From contig JACDAZ010000085.1 of the NCBI GenBank assembly GCA_013695175.1, forward strand, positions 1-6,900: DNA of 6,900 bases, given 5' to 3'. This DNA is from Flavisolibacter sp. (GTDB taxonomy: Bacteria; Bacteroidota; Bacteroidia; Chitinophagales; Chitinophagaceae). Position 1 is the stretch's first letter; each line of letters opens with the position of its first letter. Shown here in pieces: positions 1 through 6,257 of the stretch. The notes beneath the pieces were generated by a model, which worked only from the letters and a program-made list of their open reading frames with translations, ran no database searches and was not told the DNA's origin. Made by a program: the position numbers and the translations under genes.

Positions 1-345
1 TACAATTACTTCTGCCCCGAATGCCCTGAGTATATCACCTTTTGAAGGCGATTGTTTATCTGTAGTTGTAAATATGCATTTATAACCTTTCACTACTGCT
101 GCCATAGCCAAGCCAAGTCCTGTATTACCAGAGGTACACTCAATAATAGTTCCACCTGGTTTTAATTTTCCTTCTTTCTCTGCAACTTCAACCATCTTTA
201 AGGCCATCCGGTCTTTAATAGAATTACCGGGATTAAAATATTCAACCTTCGCATATACCTGGCCTGGAACATTTTTAGTTAACTTATTCAATCGCACCAA
301 TGGAGTGTTTCCAATAGTTTCCAGTATATTATTTTTTACGTCCAT
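1..345 (-). CDS. PLP-dependent cysteine synthase / cystathionine beta-synthase family enzyme (N-terminal part, cut by window edge)
   Basis: Fold-type II PLP enzyme, expected to catalyse beta-replacement on a serine-type substrate in cysteine or cystathionine synthesis in the cytosol. The 115 visible codons begin MDVKNNILETIGNTPLVRL, the standard N-terminus of the CysK/CysM/CBS family. NPGNSIKDR at residues 38-46 carries the presumed Schiff-base lysine K44. TSGNTG at 71-76 is the loop that binds the substrate carboxylate. The start at 345 fits the family N-terminus and lies just behind a TAnnTTTG promoter box. The C-terminal two thirds lie outside the window, so CysK, CysM and CBS-like cannot be separated. 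The DKQSPSKGD stretch near 96-104 seems a little unusual where I recall relatives having something like DKQSKEK. The gene is separated from the upstream H1-like gene by a terminator, so it is probably its own transcription unit. Confidence 0.93.
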   Translation of the reverse strand, partial: MDVKNNILETIGNTPLVRLNKLTKNVPGQVYAKVEYFNPGNSIKDRMALKMVEVAEKEGKLKPGGTIIECTSGNTGLGLAMAAVVKGYKCIFTTTDKQSPSKGDILRAFGAEVIV

Positions 346-361
346 AATAAATATTGTGGCG

Positions 362-369
362 CAAATGTA
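362..369 (-). promoter_or_regulatory. Candidate -7 promoter box for the cysteine-synthase-like gene
   Basis: On the minus strand this reads TACATTTG, an exact match to the Bacteroidota -7 consensus TAnnTTTG, ending 16 bases before the start codon. The -33 element is poor: no TTTG lies at the usual 19-base spacing, and the nearest is 25 bases upstream. Transcription from here would give a very short leader of roughly ten bases. Confidence 0.4.
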
Positions 370-435
370 ATAAATGTAGGTTGGGCTAAATAAACAAATG
401 ACTGAGATGAGGTTAGAGGTTTGTTGTTATTGCTA

Positions 436-467
436 AATAAAAAAAGTCCCGATAAAACCGGGACTTT
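436..467 (-). terminator. Intrinsic terminator of the H1-like gene
   Basis: A perfect 9-bp inverted repeat (AAAGTCCCG at 443-451, CGGGACTTT at 459-467) has a 7-base loop. On the minus strand it is followed by a run of seven T and then ATTT. It lies 22 bases past the stop codon of the H1-like gene and before the cysteine-synthase promoter, so it ends one unit and insulates the next. Confidence 0.85.
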
Positions 468-489
468 ATAATGTAAATTAAATTTACGC

Positions 490-615
490 TTACCTTTTAG
501 AAGCTGCTTTTCTTGGAGCTGCTTTTTTAGCTGCGCCTTTTTTAGCTGCTGCTTTTCTTGGAGCTGCTTTTTTTGCTGTTGCTTTTTTTGGAGCAGCTTT
601 TTTTGCTGTTGCCAT
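490..615 (-). CDS. Histone H1-like lysine/alanine-rich DNA-binding mini-protein (41 aa)
   Basis: A complete 41-residue frame runs from ATG at 615 to TAA at 490-492. The protein is almost only Ala, Lys, Pro and Arg, and begins MATAKKAAPKKATAKK. It is built from imperfect AAPKKA/AAPRKA units, like the C-terminal tail of histone H1 and the bacterial Hc1/AlgP-type proteins. Such tails are disordered, highly cationic and bind DNA or RNA without sequence specificity; a nucleoid role is inferred, not shown. There is no globular domain and no membrane segment. At DNA level a 26-base stretch occurs twice, 45 bases apart. The ORF in another frame covering this region is a shadow. Support for the gene comes from the codon-periodic composition, the fitting ATG and the strong terminator 22 bases after the stop. 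It lies downstream of rpmA, probably with its own promoter. Confidence 0.85.
   Translation of the reverse strand: MATAKKAAPKKATAKKAAPRKAAAKKGAAKKAAPRKAASKR
503..573 (-). repeat. Internal 26-bp direct repeat in the H1-like gene
   Basis: The same 26 bases occur at 503-528 and 548-573, exactly 45 bases (15 codons) apart and so in frame. They encode a KKAAPRKAA unit twice. This points to growth of the protein by in-frame duplication and makes the locus prone to slippage. Confidence 0.85.
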
Positions 616-643
616 GTTGTTTGAATTTTAATGGTTAGTAATA

Positions 644-680
644 AAAAAAACTTTCGACAGTAAAAATATAAAGTTTTTTT
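644..680 (-). terminator. A/T-rich terminator-like hairpin after rpmA
   Basis: A perfect 11-bp inverted repeat (644-654 with 670-680) encloses a 15-base loop and is followed on the minus strand by T-rich sequence. It lies 37 bases past the rpmA stop. The stem has only one G-C pair, so it is weak. It may attenuate rather than stop rplU-rpmA transcription, letting some read into the H1-like gene. Confidence 0.45.
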
Positions 681-690
681 AACTATCAAA
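663..690 (-). promoter_or_regulatory. Weak candidate promoter for the H1-like gene
   Basis: On the minus strand TTTG (690-687) is followed after 16 bases by TATATTTT (670-663), which matches TAnnTTTG at all but the last base. The spacing is short of the usual 19, and the site overlaps the rpmA hairpin. Treat it as tentative. Confidence 0.25.
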
Positions 691-717
691 GTTTTTTAAA
701 CAACCTTTATACCAAAC

Positions 718-984
718 TTAGGCTGAAGCTTCAATATCACTAACAGACACAAAGGTCCTGTTTTGCTTGCTTTTTTTGAATTCTACCACACCATCTGTAA
801 GTGCAAACAATGTAAAATCTTTTCCAACGCCAACATTTTTTCCAGGGTGATATACAGTGCCACGCTGACGAATAATGATATTTCCGGCAATGGCTGGTTG
901 ACCTCCAAATATTTTTACACCCAAACGTTTGCTGTTTGAATCACGACCATTTTTTACACTGCCTTCACCTTTTTTATGTGCCAT
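718..984 (-). CDS. rpmA: 50S ribosomal protein L27
   Basis: A component of the large ribosomal subunit near the peptidyl transferase centre, where its N-terminus approaches the tRNA acceptor ends. The 88 residues match the usual length. The start [16 protein letters not shown] is the family N-terminus (the AHKKG.GS.NGRDS.SKRLG pattern), followed by a QRGT..HPG.NVG.GKD segment at about 40-56. There is no N-terminal extension of the Firmicutes type that needs cleavage, so it starts directly as the mature form. It lies 33 bases downstream of rplU on the same strand and is almost certainly cotranscribed, the standard rplU-rpmA arrangement. Its start has no Shine-Dalgarno sequence, as is usual in this phylum. 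Confidence 0.98.
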   Translation of the reverse strand: MAHKKGEGSVKNGRDSNSKRLGVKIFGGQPAIAGNIIIRQRGTVYHPGKNVGVGKDFTLFALTDGVVEFKKSKQNRTFVSVSDIEASA

Positions 985-1017
985 GGTGATTTAAATTTTT
1001 TTAAAATAAATTTTTAA

Positions 1018-1320
1018 TTATGCGATATCGCTGATCCTGATTTTTGTATAATGAGTACGATGACCTAATTTTTTACGAAAACCTTTTCTTCGTTTTTGTT
1101 TATAAGCTATTACTTTATCGCCTTTAATATGATCAAGAATTTCTGCCTGAACTTTTAAATTATCAGAATTACTAAATGATAAATTACCATTGTTATCTGC
1201 CAGTACAATATCAGAAAATTCTATTTTGTCACCGGCATTACCACTAATATTTGGTACAAATAATGTTTGATCTTTAGCAACTTTAAATTGTTTGCCGGCT
1301 ATTTTTACTACTGCGAACAT
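1018..1320 (-). CDS. rplU: 50S ribosomal protein L21
   Basis: An rRNA-binding protein of the large subunit, first gene of the rplU-rpmA operon. The 100 residues are close to the family's usual length. The N-terminus MFAVVKIAGKQFKV is the L21 signature. The C-terminal part has KVIAYKQKRRKGFRKKLGHR (about 69-88), the conserved basic rRNA-contacting segment, followed by HYTKIRISDI. The ATG at 1320 is the only sensible start and has no Shine-Dalgarno sequence. It is driven by a consensus promoter 35 bases upstream; its leader can form a small hairpin. Confidence 0.98.
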   Translation of the reverse strand: MFAVVKIAGKQFKVAKDQTLFVPNISGNAGDKIEFSDIVLADNNGNLSFSNSDNLKVQAEILDHIKGDKVIAYKQKRRKGFRKKLGHRTHYTKIRISDIA

Positions 1321-1336
1321 GATTCAATTATTTAGG

Positions 1337-1352
1337 TCCCTGTTTTTCGGGA
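1337..1352 (-). promoter_or_regulatory. Small hairpin in the rplU leader
   Basis: TCCC (1337-1340) can pair with GGGA (1349-1352) across an 8-base loop in the short leader between promoter and start codon. Ribosomal protein operons are often autoregulated through leader structures, but this one is only 4 bp and may be chance. Confidence 0.2.
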
Positions 1353-1354
1353 GG

Positions 1355-1385
1355 CAAAGGTAGGTTTAAAATTTTATCTGGCAAA
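1355..1385 (-). promoter_or_regulatory. Consensus Bacteroidota promoter of rplU-rpmA
   Basis: On the minus strand TTTG (1385-1382), a 19-base spacer and TACCTTTG (1362-1355) give an exact match to the phylum's housekeeping promoter TTTG-N19-TAnnTTTG. Transcription should start a few bases downstream, near 1350, leaving a leader of about 30 bases. A perfect consensus fits a highly expressed ribosomal operon. Confidence 0.85.
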
Positions 1386-1752
1386 GATAAATGAGACTAT
1401 TAAAAGCTAAAAAAAACCAAATCTGAATTGTTTTTTAAAGGATGATTATTTTATTTAAAAAATCAGATTCGATTTATAGACACTTTCAAATTTTAAGTTA
1501 GAGTGTTATATAAAGGGTTGAAAACAAGAACTTTGAAACAATTTTTCCATTTATTGTTAAAGAAATCTAAACTGTCTGTTTGGTACTCTATTAATAATAT
1601 CTCATTCGTTTCTTTTTGTTATTTGCAGATTAGTACTTCAAAACCTGTTTTCAGAGTTTAAGGAATCAAATTCTTTTTCTTGTTTTTTAAATGGAAGAAA
1701 AATTTCAGGATTTTTAAAGCATAAATTATGAAATTGAGGTTCTACGTAGTGA
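1386..1752. other. Divergent intergenic region without a recognisable gene
   Basis: About 370 AT-rich bases lie between the leftward rplU promoter and the rightward GH3 promoter. No ORF here is convincing; the longest ATG frames I found are about 15 codons (for example 1728-1775 on the plus strand and 1506-1550 on the minus strand). The one structured element is the hairpin at 1409-1469, listed separately. I see no tRNA, insertion sequence end or long repeat. Confidence 0.6.
1409..1469 (-). terminator. Orphan terminator-like hairpin on the minus strand
   Basis: TTTAAAAAA plus TCAGATT (1454-1469) pairs with AATCTGA (1420-1426) and TTTTTTAAA (1431-1439). This gives 16 bp interrupted by one 4-base bulge (1427-1430), with a 14-base loop. 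Read on the minus strand, the stem is followed after three bases by eight T (the A-run at 1409-1416). The geometry fits an intrinsic terminator, yet no minus-strand gene lies upstream of it. Confidence 0.45.
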
Positions 1753-1785
1753 TTTGCATGCCATTCATACTATAAACTATATTTG
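1753..1785 (+). promoter_or_regulatory. Promoter of the GH3-dxr unit
   Basis: TTTG (1753-1756), a 21-base spacer and TATATTTG (1778-1785) fit TTTG-N-TAnnTTTG with both boxes exact and the spacer two bases over the common 19. The predicted transcript starts near 1790 and carries a leader of nearly 60 bases before the ATG at 1848. Confidence 0.65.
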
Positions 1786-1847
1786 TGTCCCTTCAGCTTG
1801 CCACACTTACCATTATTAATAAATGGAAGCTGTAAGTTTTGCTTACC

Positions 1848-3371
1848 ATGAAGATTAAATCTTTTTTAGCTAAGCCATTTGCATCTTATGTCTATTCAAA
1901 GATTCGAAAGGGCATGTCTACCGCTTTGGCAGACCAGGATACAATTTTAAAAAATCTACTAAAGACAGCACGGACTACTGAATTTGGGCAGGAGCATAAA
2001 TTAAAGGATGTAGATAACCATAGTTCCTTTAAACAGGCAATTCCCATTAGGGATTATGAAGGTTTAAAACCATATATAGAAAAGATAAAAGAAGGGAAGC
2101 ATAATATATTATGGAAAGGTATTCCCATATATTTTGCAAAAACATCCGGTACTACAAGTGGAATAAAATATATACCCATCACAAAAGAATCTATTCCCAA
2201 CCATATTAATACCGCCCGCAATACTTTATTGTGTTATATGGCAGAATCAGGTAATAATGCTTTTGCAAATGGTAAAATGATTTTTCTATCCGGCTCGCCT
2301 GAACTGGAAAGAGTCGGTGGTATTCCTACAGGAAGATTAAGTGGAATAGTAAATCACCACATTCCAAAATATCTCCGTACTAACCAGCTTCCATCTTATG
2401 AAACTAATTGTATAGAAGATTGGGAAACTAAGCTTGATAAAATAGTCGAAGAAACTATTAATCAGAATATGACGCTAATCAGTGGCATTCCACCATGGGT
2501 ACAAATGTATTTTGACCGCCTGCAGGAAAAGAGCAGTAAAAAAATTCAGGAACTATTTACAAATTTGTCTGTGTTGGTTCATGGAGGTGTAAATTTTGAA
2601 CCTTATAGTTCTAAATTATTTGAAAGCATAGGGAAAAAGATAGATGCTATTGAAACCTTTCCTGCATCTGAAGGATTTTTTGCTTTCCAGGATTCTCAAA
2701 AAGAAGAAGGATTGTTGTTAAATACAGACAGTGGAATATTTTTTGAATTTGTACCGGCATCCCAAATTGGTAAAGAAAATCCTGCTCGTATTTCTTTACA
2801 CGATGTAAAAGTTGGAGAAAACTATGCGCTCATCATAAATAGTAATGCCGGCTTATGGGGTTATAATATTGGCGATACAGTAAAATTCTTAAGCACAAAT
2901 CCATATAGATTAATTGTTACTGGCAGAATAAAACATTTCATATCTGCTTTTGGGGAACACGTTATTGCAGAAGAAGTGGAGAATAGTTTGCTGCAGGCTG
3001 CTCATGAGGAAAATATACATATACGTGAATTTACAGTGGCACCGGTTATAGAAGATGGCAACCATAAAAGTTTTCATGAATGGTTTATTGAGTTTGAAAA
3101 TGAACCAAATAATTTAGATGGATTTGCAAAAAAGGTAGATTTCAATCTTCGAAAAAAGAATATTTATTATGATGATCTTGTAAAGGGAAATATTTTACAG
3201 CCATTGCGTATTTCAGTAGTGCGTAAAAATGGTTTTATAGAATATATGAAGTCAATTGGAAAATTAGGAGGTCAAAATAAAGTGCCTCGTTTAAGTAATG
3301 ATCGTAAAATTGCAGAAGATCTTCAACCTTTATTAAAGGAATCATATAGAGGTAACGAAAAAGTTTTTTAA
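1848..3371 (+). CDS. GH3-family acyl-adenylating enzyme (bacterial GH3 auxin-responsive promoter-like protein)
   Basis: GH3 proteins belong to the ANL adenylating superfamily. Plant members activate a carboxylic acid with ATP and join it to an amino acid; bacterial members have no settled substrate. The 507-residue protein carries the expected marks: the phosphate-binding loop TSGTTSG at 99-105, PASEG at 272-276 in the acyl/adenylate site, YNIGDTVKF at 339-347 with the ATP-ribose aspartate D343, the hinge GRIKHFISAFGE at 359-370, and a C-terminal NKVPR at 477-481 corresponding to the K.PR of plant GH3s. All motifs appear intact, so it should be active. There is no signal peptide, so it is cytosolic. 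I chose ATG 1848 (MKIKSFLAKP) over an in-frame TTG at 1839, which would add only three residues. It is first in a likely transcript with dxr, 39 bases downstream, but the pathway link is unknown. Family assignment is firm; substrate is not. Confidence 0.93.
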   Translation: MKIKSFLAKPFASYVYSKIRKGMSTALADQDTILKNLLKTARTTEFGQEHKLKDVDNHSSFKQAIPIRDYEGLKPYIEKIKEGKHNILWKGIPIYFAKTSGTTSGIKYIPITKESIPNHINTARNTLLCYMAESGNNAFANGKMIFLSGSPELERVGGIPTGRLSGIVNHHIPKYLRTNQLPSYETNCIEDWETKLDKIVEETINQNMTLISGIPPWVQMYFDRLQEKSSKKIQELFTNLSVLVHGGVNFEPYSSKLFESIGKKIDAIETFPASEGFFAFQDSQKEEGLLLNTDSGIFFEFVPASQIGKENPARISLHDVKVGENYALIINSNAGLWGYNIGDTVKFLSTNPYRLIVTGRIKHFISAFGEHVIAEEVENSLLQAAHEENIHIREFTVAPVIEDGNHKSFHEWFIEFENEPNNLDGFAKKVDFNLRKKNIYYDDLVKGNILQPLRISVVRKNGFIEYMKSIGKLGGQNKVPRLSNDRKIAEDLQPLLKESYRGNEKVF

Positions 3372-3410
3372 TATTTATATCAATCAGGATTAGCTTTTAA
3401 TTTAAAATGC

Positions 3411-4565
3411 ATGGTAAAGAGAATTGCCATATTTGGATCTACAGGTTCTATAGGAGTACAGGCACTGGAGGTTATTAATGCTAATAGAGAAATGTTTTCT
3501 ATAGAAGTGTTAACATGTAATACCAATGATGATTTACTGGTACAACAGGCCCTTGAATACAAACCTAACATAGTTGTAATAGGTGATGATAAGAAATATC
3601 AAAAAGTAAAGGAAGCACTAGCTAACACAGATATAAAGGTTTTTGCCGGGGAACAGGCTTTGGAAGAAGTTGCAGCCATGGATGTTTACGATCTTATGCT
3701 GGCAGCAATTGTTGGTTATGCAGGATTAAAACCCACACTAAAAGCAATAGAGGCAGGAAAAGCAATTGCCCTGGCTAATAAAGAAACGTTGGTAGTTGCC
3801 GGTGATATTGTAATGCAATCGGCTGTAAAAAACAGGGTTCCTATTATCCCGGTTGATTCTGAACATTCAGCTATTTTTCAATGCCTGGTGGGTGAAATGC
3901 GAAACCCAATTGAGAAGATAATCTTAACTGCTTCAGGCGGTCCTTTTTTGGGAAGAAAAACAAATTACCTAGTTAATGTAAAGCGTGAGCATGCATTGCA
4001 GCATCCTAATTGGAATATGGGCGCCAAGATTAGCGTGGATTCAGCAACATTGATGAATAAAGGTTTGGAAATGATTGAAGCAAAATGGTTATTCAATCTT
4101 CAACCCGACCAGATAAGTGTTTTAATTCATCCGCAAAGCATTATACATTCTATGGTGCAGTTTAGGGATGGAAGTATAAAAGCTCAAATGGGTTTGCCGG
4201 ATATGAAATTGCCAATTCAATATGCACTCACTTTCCCGCAACGTATAGCAAATGATTTCCCAAGGTGTGATTTTAGAAAATTTAATACGTTAACATTTGA
4301 CGAACCTGACTACAGAACCTTCCGAAATTTGACATTGGCTATAGAAGCACTAAAAAAAGGTGGTAATCTACCCTGCATCATGAATGCTGCCAATGAAATT
4401 GCCGTTTATGCTTTTTTAAGAAACCGGTTAGGATTTTTGGAAATGACTGATGTAATTGAAAAAACAATGGGAAAAATACCTTTTATAGAAAAACCGGCCA
4501 TTGAAGATTACTATGAAAGTGATGGGGAGGCAAGACATTTTGCAGCAGACCTGATTAAACTGTAA
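3411..4565 (+). CDS. dxr: 1-deoxy-D-xylulose 5-phosphate reductoisomerase
   Basis: Converts 1-deoxy-D-xylulose 5-phosphate to 2-C-methyl-D-erythritol 4-phosphate with NADPH and a divalent metal, the committed step of the MEP isoprenoid pathway and the target of fosmidomycin. At 384 residues it is near the usual length. The NADPH-binding GSTGSIG is at 9-15 and ANKE at 122-125. The metal ligands are D149 and E151 in PVDSEHS and E220 in NKGLE, equivalent to E. coli D150, E152 and E231. Substrate loop residues H198 and W201 (HPNW), plus S211, N216 and K217, are all present, so the enzyme should be active. The ATG at 3411 gives the canonical MVKRIAIFGSTGSIG start. It follows GH3 by 39 bases with no terminator, suggesting cotranscription. 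A short antisense frame over its 5' end is a shadow. Confidence 0.98.
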   Translation: MVKRIAIFGSTGSIGVQALEVINANREMFSIEVLTCNTNDDLLVQQALEYKPNIVVIGDDKKYQKVKEALANTDIKVFAGEQALEEVAAMDVYDLMLAAIVGYAGLKPTLKAIEAGKAIALANKETLVVAGDIVMQSAVKNRVPIIPVDSEHSAIFQCLVGEMRNPIEKIILTASGGPFLGRKTNYLVNVKREHALQHPNWNMGAKISVDSATLMNKGLEMIEAKWLFNLQPDQISVLIHPQSIIHSMVQFRDGSIKAQMGLPDMKLPIQYALTFPQRIANDFPRCDFRKFNTLTFDEPDYRTFRNLTLAIEALKKGGNLPCIMNAANEIAVYAFLRNRLGFLEMTDVIEKTMGKIPFIEKPAIEDYYESDGEARHFAADLIKL

Positions 4566-4648
4566 TTTTTTATATAATTCCTGTTAAGATGCGGGGTACA
4601 GGAGCCATAACTTCTGATAACTATTATACTCTTAAAATATATTAATAG

Positions 4649-4667
4649 ATATTTGCACCTCAAATAT
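4649..4667. repeat. 7-bp inverted repeat upstream of rseP
   Basis: ATATTTG (4649-4655) and CAAATAT (4661-4667) are perfect inverted copies around CACCT. The left half also forms most of a near-consensus -7 box (GATATTTG, 4648-4655), though no good TTTG lies at the matching -33 position. It could be an operator over a weak rseP promoter, or a small hairpin in a dxr-rseP transcript. Confidence 0.35.
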
Positions 4668-4722
4668 TTTAAGCTTTCATTTTTAACAATATTCCTTTCC
4701 TTGTGAATTGATTAATTTTTTT

Positions 4723-6072
4723 ATGGTTTTACTAGCAATAGACTGGTCGGCTTTTTTTGCTAATGTGGGGCAATTCATATTAGCTTTCTCAATACTTGTA
4801 GTGCTGCATGAGCTGGGGCATTTTTTACCAGCAAAATGGTTTGGCTGCAGGGTGGAAAAATTTTATCTTTTTTTCAATCCATGGTTTTCTCTCTGGAAGA
4901 AAAAAATTGGTGAAACAGAATATGGATTAGGATGGGTGCCTTTGGGCGGCTATGTTAAAATCGCCGGTATGATTGACGAGAGTATGGATAAAGAACAGAT
5001 GAATCAACCGGCACAACCATGGGAGTTTAGAAGTAAACCAGCCTGGCAACGATTGATTATTATGTTAGGTGGTGTAACTGTTAATTTTATTCTTGCACTA
5101 GTTCTTTTTTCAATGATCTTGTTTGTATGGGGCGAAGAAAAGCTTCCTGTAAGAAATTTAGAATATGGATTAAGTGCAGATTCCCTGGCAACATCGGTGG
5201 GTTTACAGGATGGTGATTTAATAACAGCAATTAATAATAAACCTTTGGCTTATCTGAATGAATTGCCAAAGGAAATGATGTTGAGTGATGGTGTGGTTCT
5301 TAGTGTAGAAAGGGATGGTGCTACCAGAAATATTGAATTGCCGGAAGGATTTATAGCCAGGCTAACAAAAAATCAATTACGAGGTTTTGTAGCACCACGA
5401 TTTCCTGTTGTAGTTGATAGTGTTTCATCTGCCATTCAGCTTATGAGTGGTGAGTTAAAAAAGAATGACCAATTGGTTGCCATCAATAATGAGCCAGTTC
5501 GGTTCTATCATGAATTTGAAGCCAAAAAGAGACAGCATAAAGGTGAAATTGTAACGATCACTGCTTTACGTGGTGGAGATACAGCTAATATTAATATTCA
5601 GTTAACTGAAGAAGGTAGTGTAGGGTTTTTTCCAAGAAATCCTTTTGATCTTTTAGGAACAGAAAAAATTAAATATTCTTTTGGTGAATCAATTCCTGCA
5701 GGAATAGACTATGGCATTGACAGGTTAAAAGATTATATGACAGGCATCAGGTTGCTTTTTACATCAAAAGAACATAAAGTGAGTGATAACCTTGGTAGTC
5801 TTATCTCCATAGGTAAAACTTTTGGTGGTACCTGGGACTGGCAAAGGTTTTGGACCATGACTGCATTGTTTTCGATTATCCTTGCATTTATGAATATTTT
5901 GCCTATTCCTGCTTTAGATGGTGGCCATGCTTTATTCACCATATATGAAATGATCACCGGCAGAAAGCCAAGTGATAAGTTTATGGAATATGCGCAGATG
6001 GTTGGTATGGTACTGCTCTTAGGTTTGATGGTTTATGCATTAGGATTAGATGTATGGAGATTGTTTAAATAA
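4723..6072 (+). CDS. rseP: RseP-type site-2 intramembrane zinc metalloprotease
   Basis: Inner-membrane protease of family M50B that cuts transmembrane segments. In E. coli it degrades the anti-sigma factor RseA and leftover signal peptides; the Bacteroidota substrate is not evident here. The 449 residues match the family. Zinc ligands are HELGH at 29-33 in the first membrane helix, and the third ligand is D399 in NILPIPALDGG (391-401). Membrane spans are about 14-34, 108-135, 378-396 and 425-441. Between them lie two PDZ-like regions, about 143-205 and 222-295, expected in the periplasm to gate substrate entry. GGYVKIAGM (75-83) and the WEFRSKPAWQR stretch (100-110) are typical of RseP. I prefer ATG 4723 (MVLLAIDW) to a TTG five codons upstream, because relatives start this way. 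It lies 157 bases after dxr, and uppS and cdsA are not between them. Confidence 0.96.
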   Translation: MVLLAIDWSAFFANVGQFILAFSILVVLHELGHFLPAKWFGCRVEKFYLFFNPWFSLWKKKIGETEYGLGWVPLGGYVKIAGMIDESMDKEQMNQPAQPWEFRSKPAWQRLIIMLGGVTVNFILALVLFSMILFVWGEEKLPVRNLEYGLSADSLATSVGLQDGDLITAINNKPLAYLNELPKEMMLSDGVVLSVERDGATRNIELPEGFIARLTKNQLRGFVAPRFPVVVDSVSSAIQLMSGELKKNDQLVAINNEPVRFYHEFEAKKRQHKGEIVTITALRGGDTANINIQLTEEGSVGFFPRNPFDLLGTEKIKYSFGESIPAGIDYGIDRLKDYMTGIRLLFTSKEHKVSDNLGSLISIGKTFGGTWDWQRFWTMTALFSIILAFMNILPIPALDGGHALFTIYEMITGRKPSDKFMEYAQMVGMVLLLGLMVYALGLDVWRLFK

Positions 6073-6073
6073 C

Positions 6074-6116
6074 CTCATCCTAAATCTTTTATCTAAGGTG
6101 AGCATATATTTTTATT
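6074..6116 (+). terminator. Weak terminator candidate after rseP
   Basis: CTCA and CCT (6074-6081, with one bulged T) can pair with AGGTGAG (6096-6102), giving 7 bp, followed by U-rich sequence (ATATATTTTTATT). It starts one base past the rseP stop. The stem is short and bulged, so termination may be partial. Confidence 0.35.
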
Positions 6117-6225
6117 CTGCCATTTATTTAATGATGTTATAATTTTTAAGAAGATCATAAGGAGAAATAGCTTTGATAATTTGTAATTTTACAGGTGAAT
6201 AAAATGTAAATGTAAAAGGAAGCAA

Positions 6226-6257
6226 ATTGTTTTTTTTATATTTCATTTTAACTTTTG
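6226..6257 (+). promoter_or_regulatory. Tentative ssrA promoter
   Basis: ATTG (6226-6229) and TAACTTTTG (6249-6257) are 19 bases apart and resemble TTTG-N19-TAnnTTTG, with one mismatch in the first box and one extra base in the second. Transcription would begin about ten bases before the mature tmRNA 5' end, fitting an RNase P-trimmed precursor. Confidence 0.3.

Noticed and set aside
336..689. 117-codon minus-strand frame over the H1-like gene
   Set aside because: It is rich in Gln/Lys/Leu only because it reads the H1-like repeats in the wrong frame; it also crosses the terminator at 436-467 and enters the cysteine-synthase start.
1728..1775. 15-codon plus-strand frame beginning MKLRFYVV before GH3
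   Set aside because: It overlaps the predicted GH3 promoter and would lie upstream of the transcript start; its length is within chance.
1386..1847. CRISPR array or tandem repeats in the divergent intergenic region
   Set aside because: No regularly spaced repeated unit is present; only one hairpin and scattered A/T runs.
3380..3571. Minus-strand frame over the 5' end of dxr
   Set aside because: It lies antisense to the conserved NADPH-binding part of dxr and has no recognisable domain or promoter.
4579..4603. TCCTGT/ACAGGA hairpin after dxr as a terminator
   Set aside because: Only 6 bp with a 13-base loop and no T-run after it, so it does not look like an intrinsic terminator.
5733..5957. 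Minus-strand frame inside rseP
   Set aside because: It is antisense to the conserved C-terminal LDG region of rseP; a shadow.
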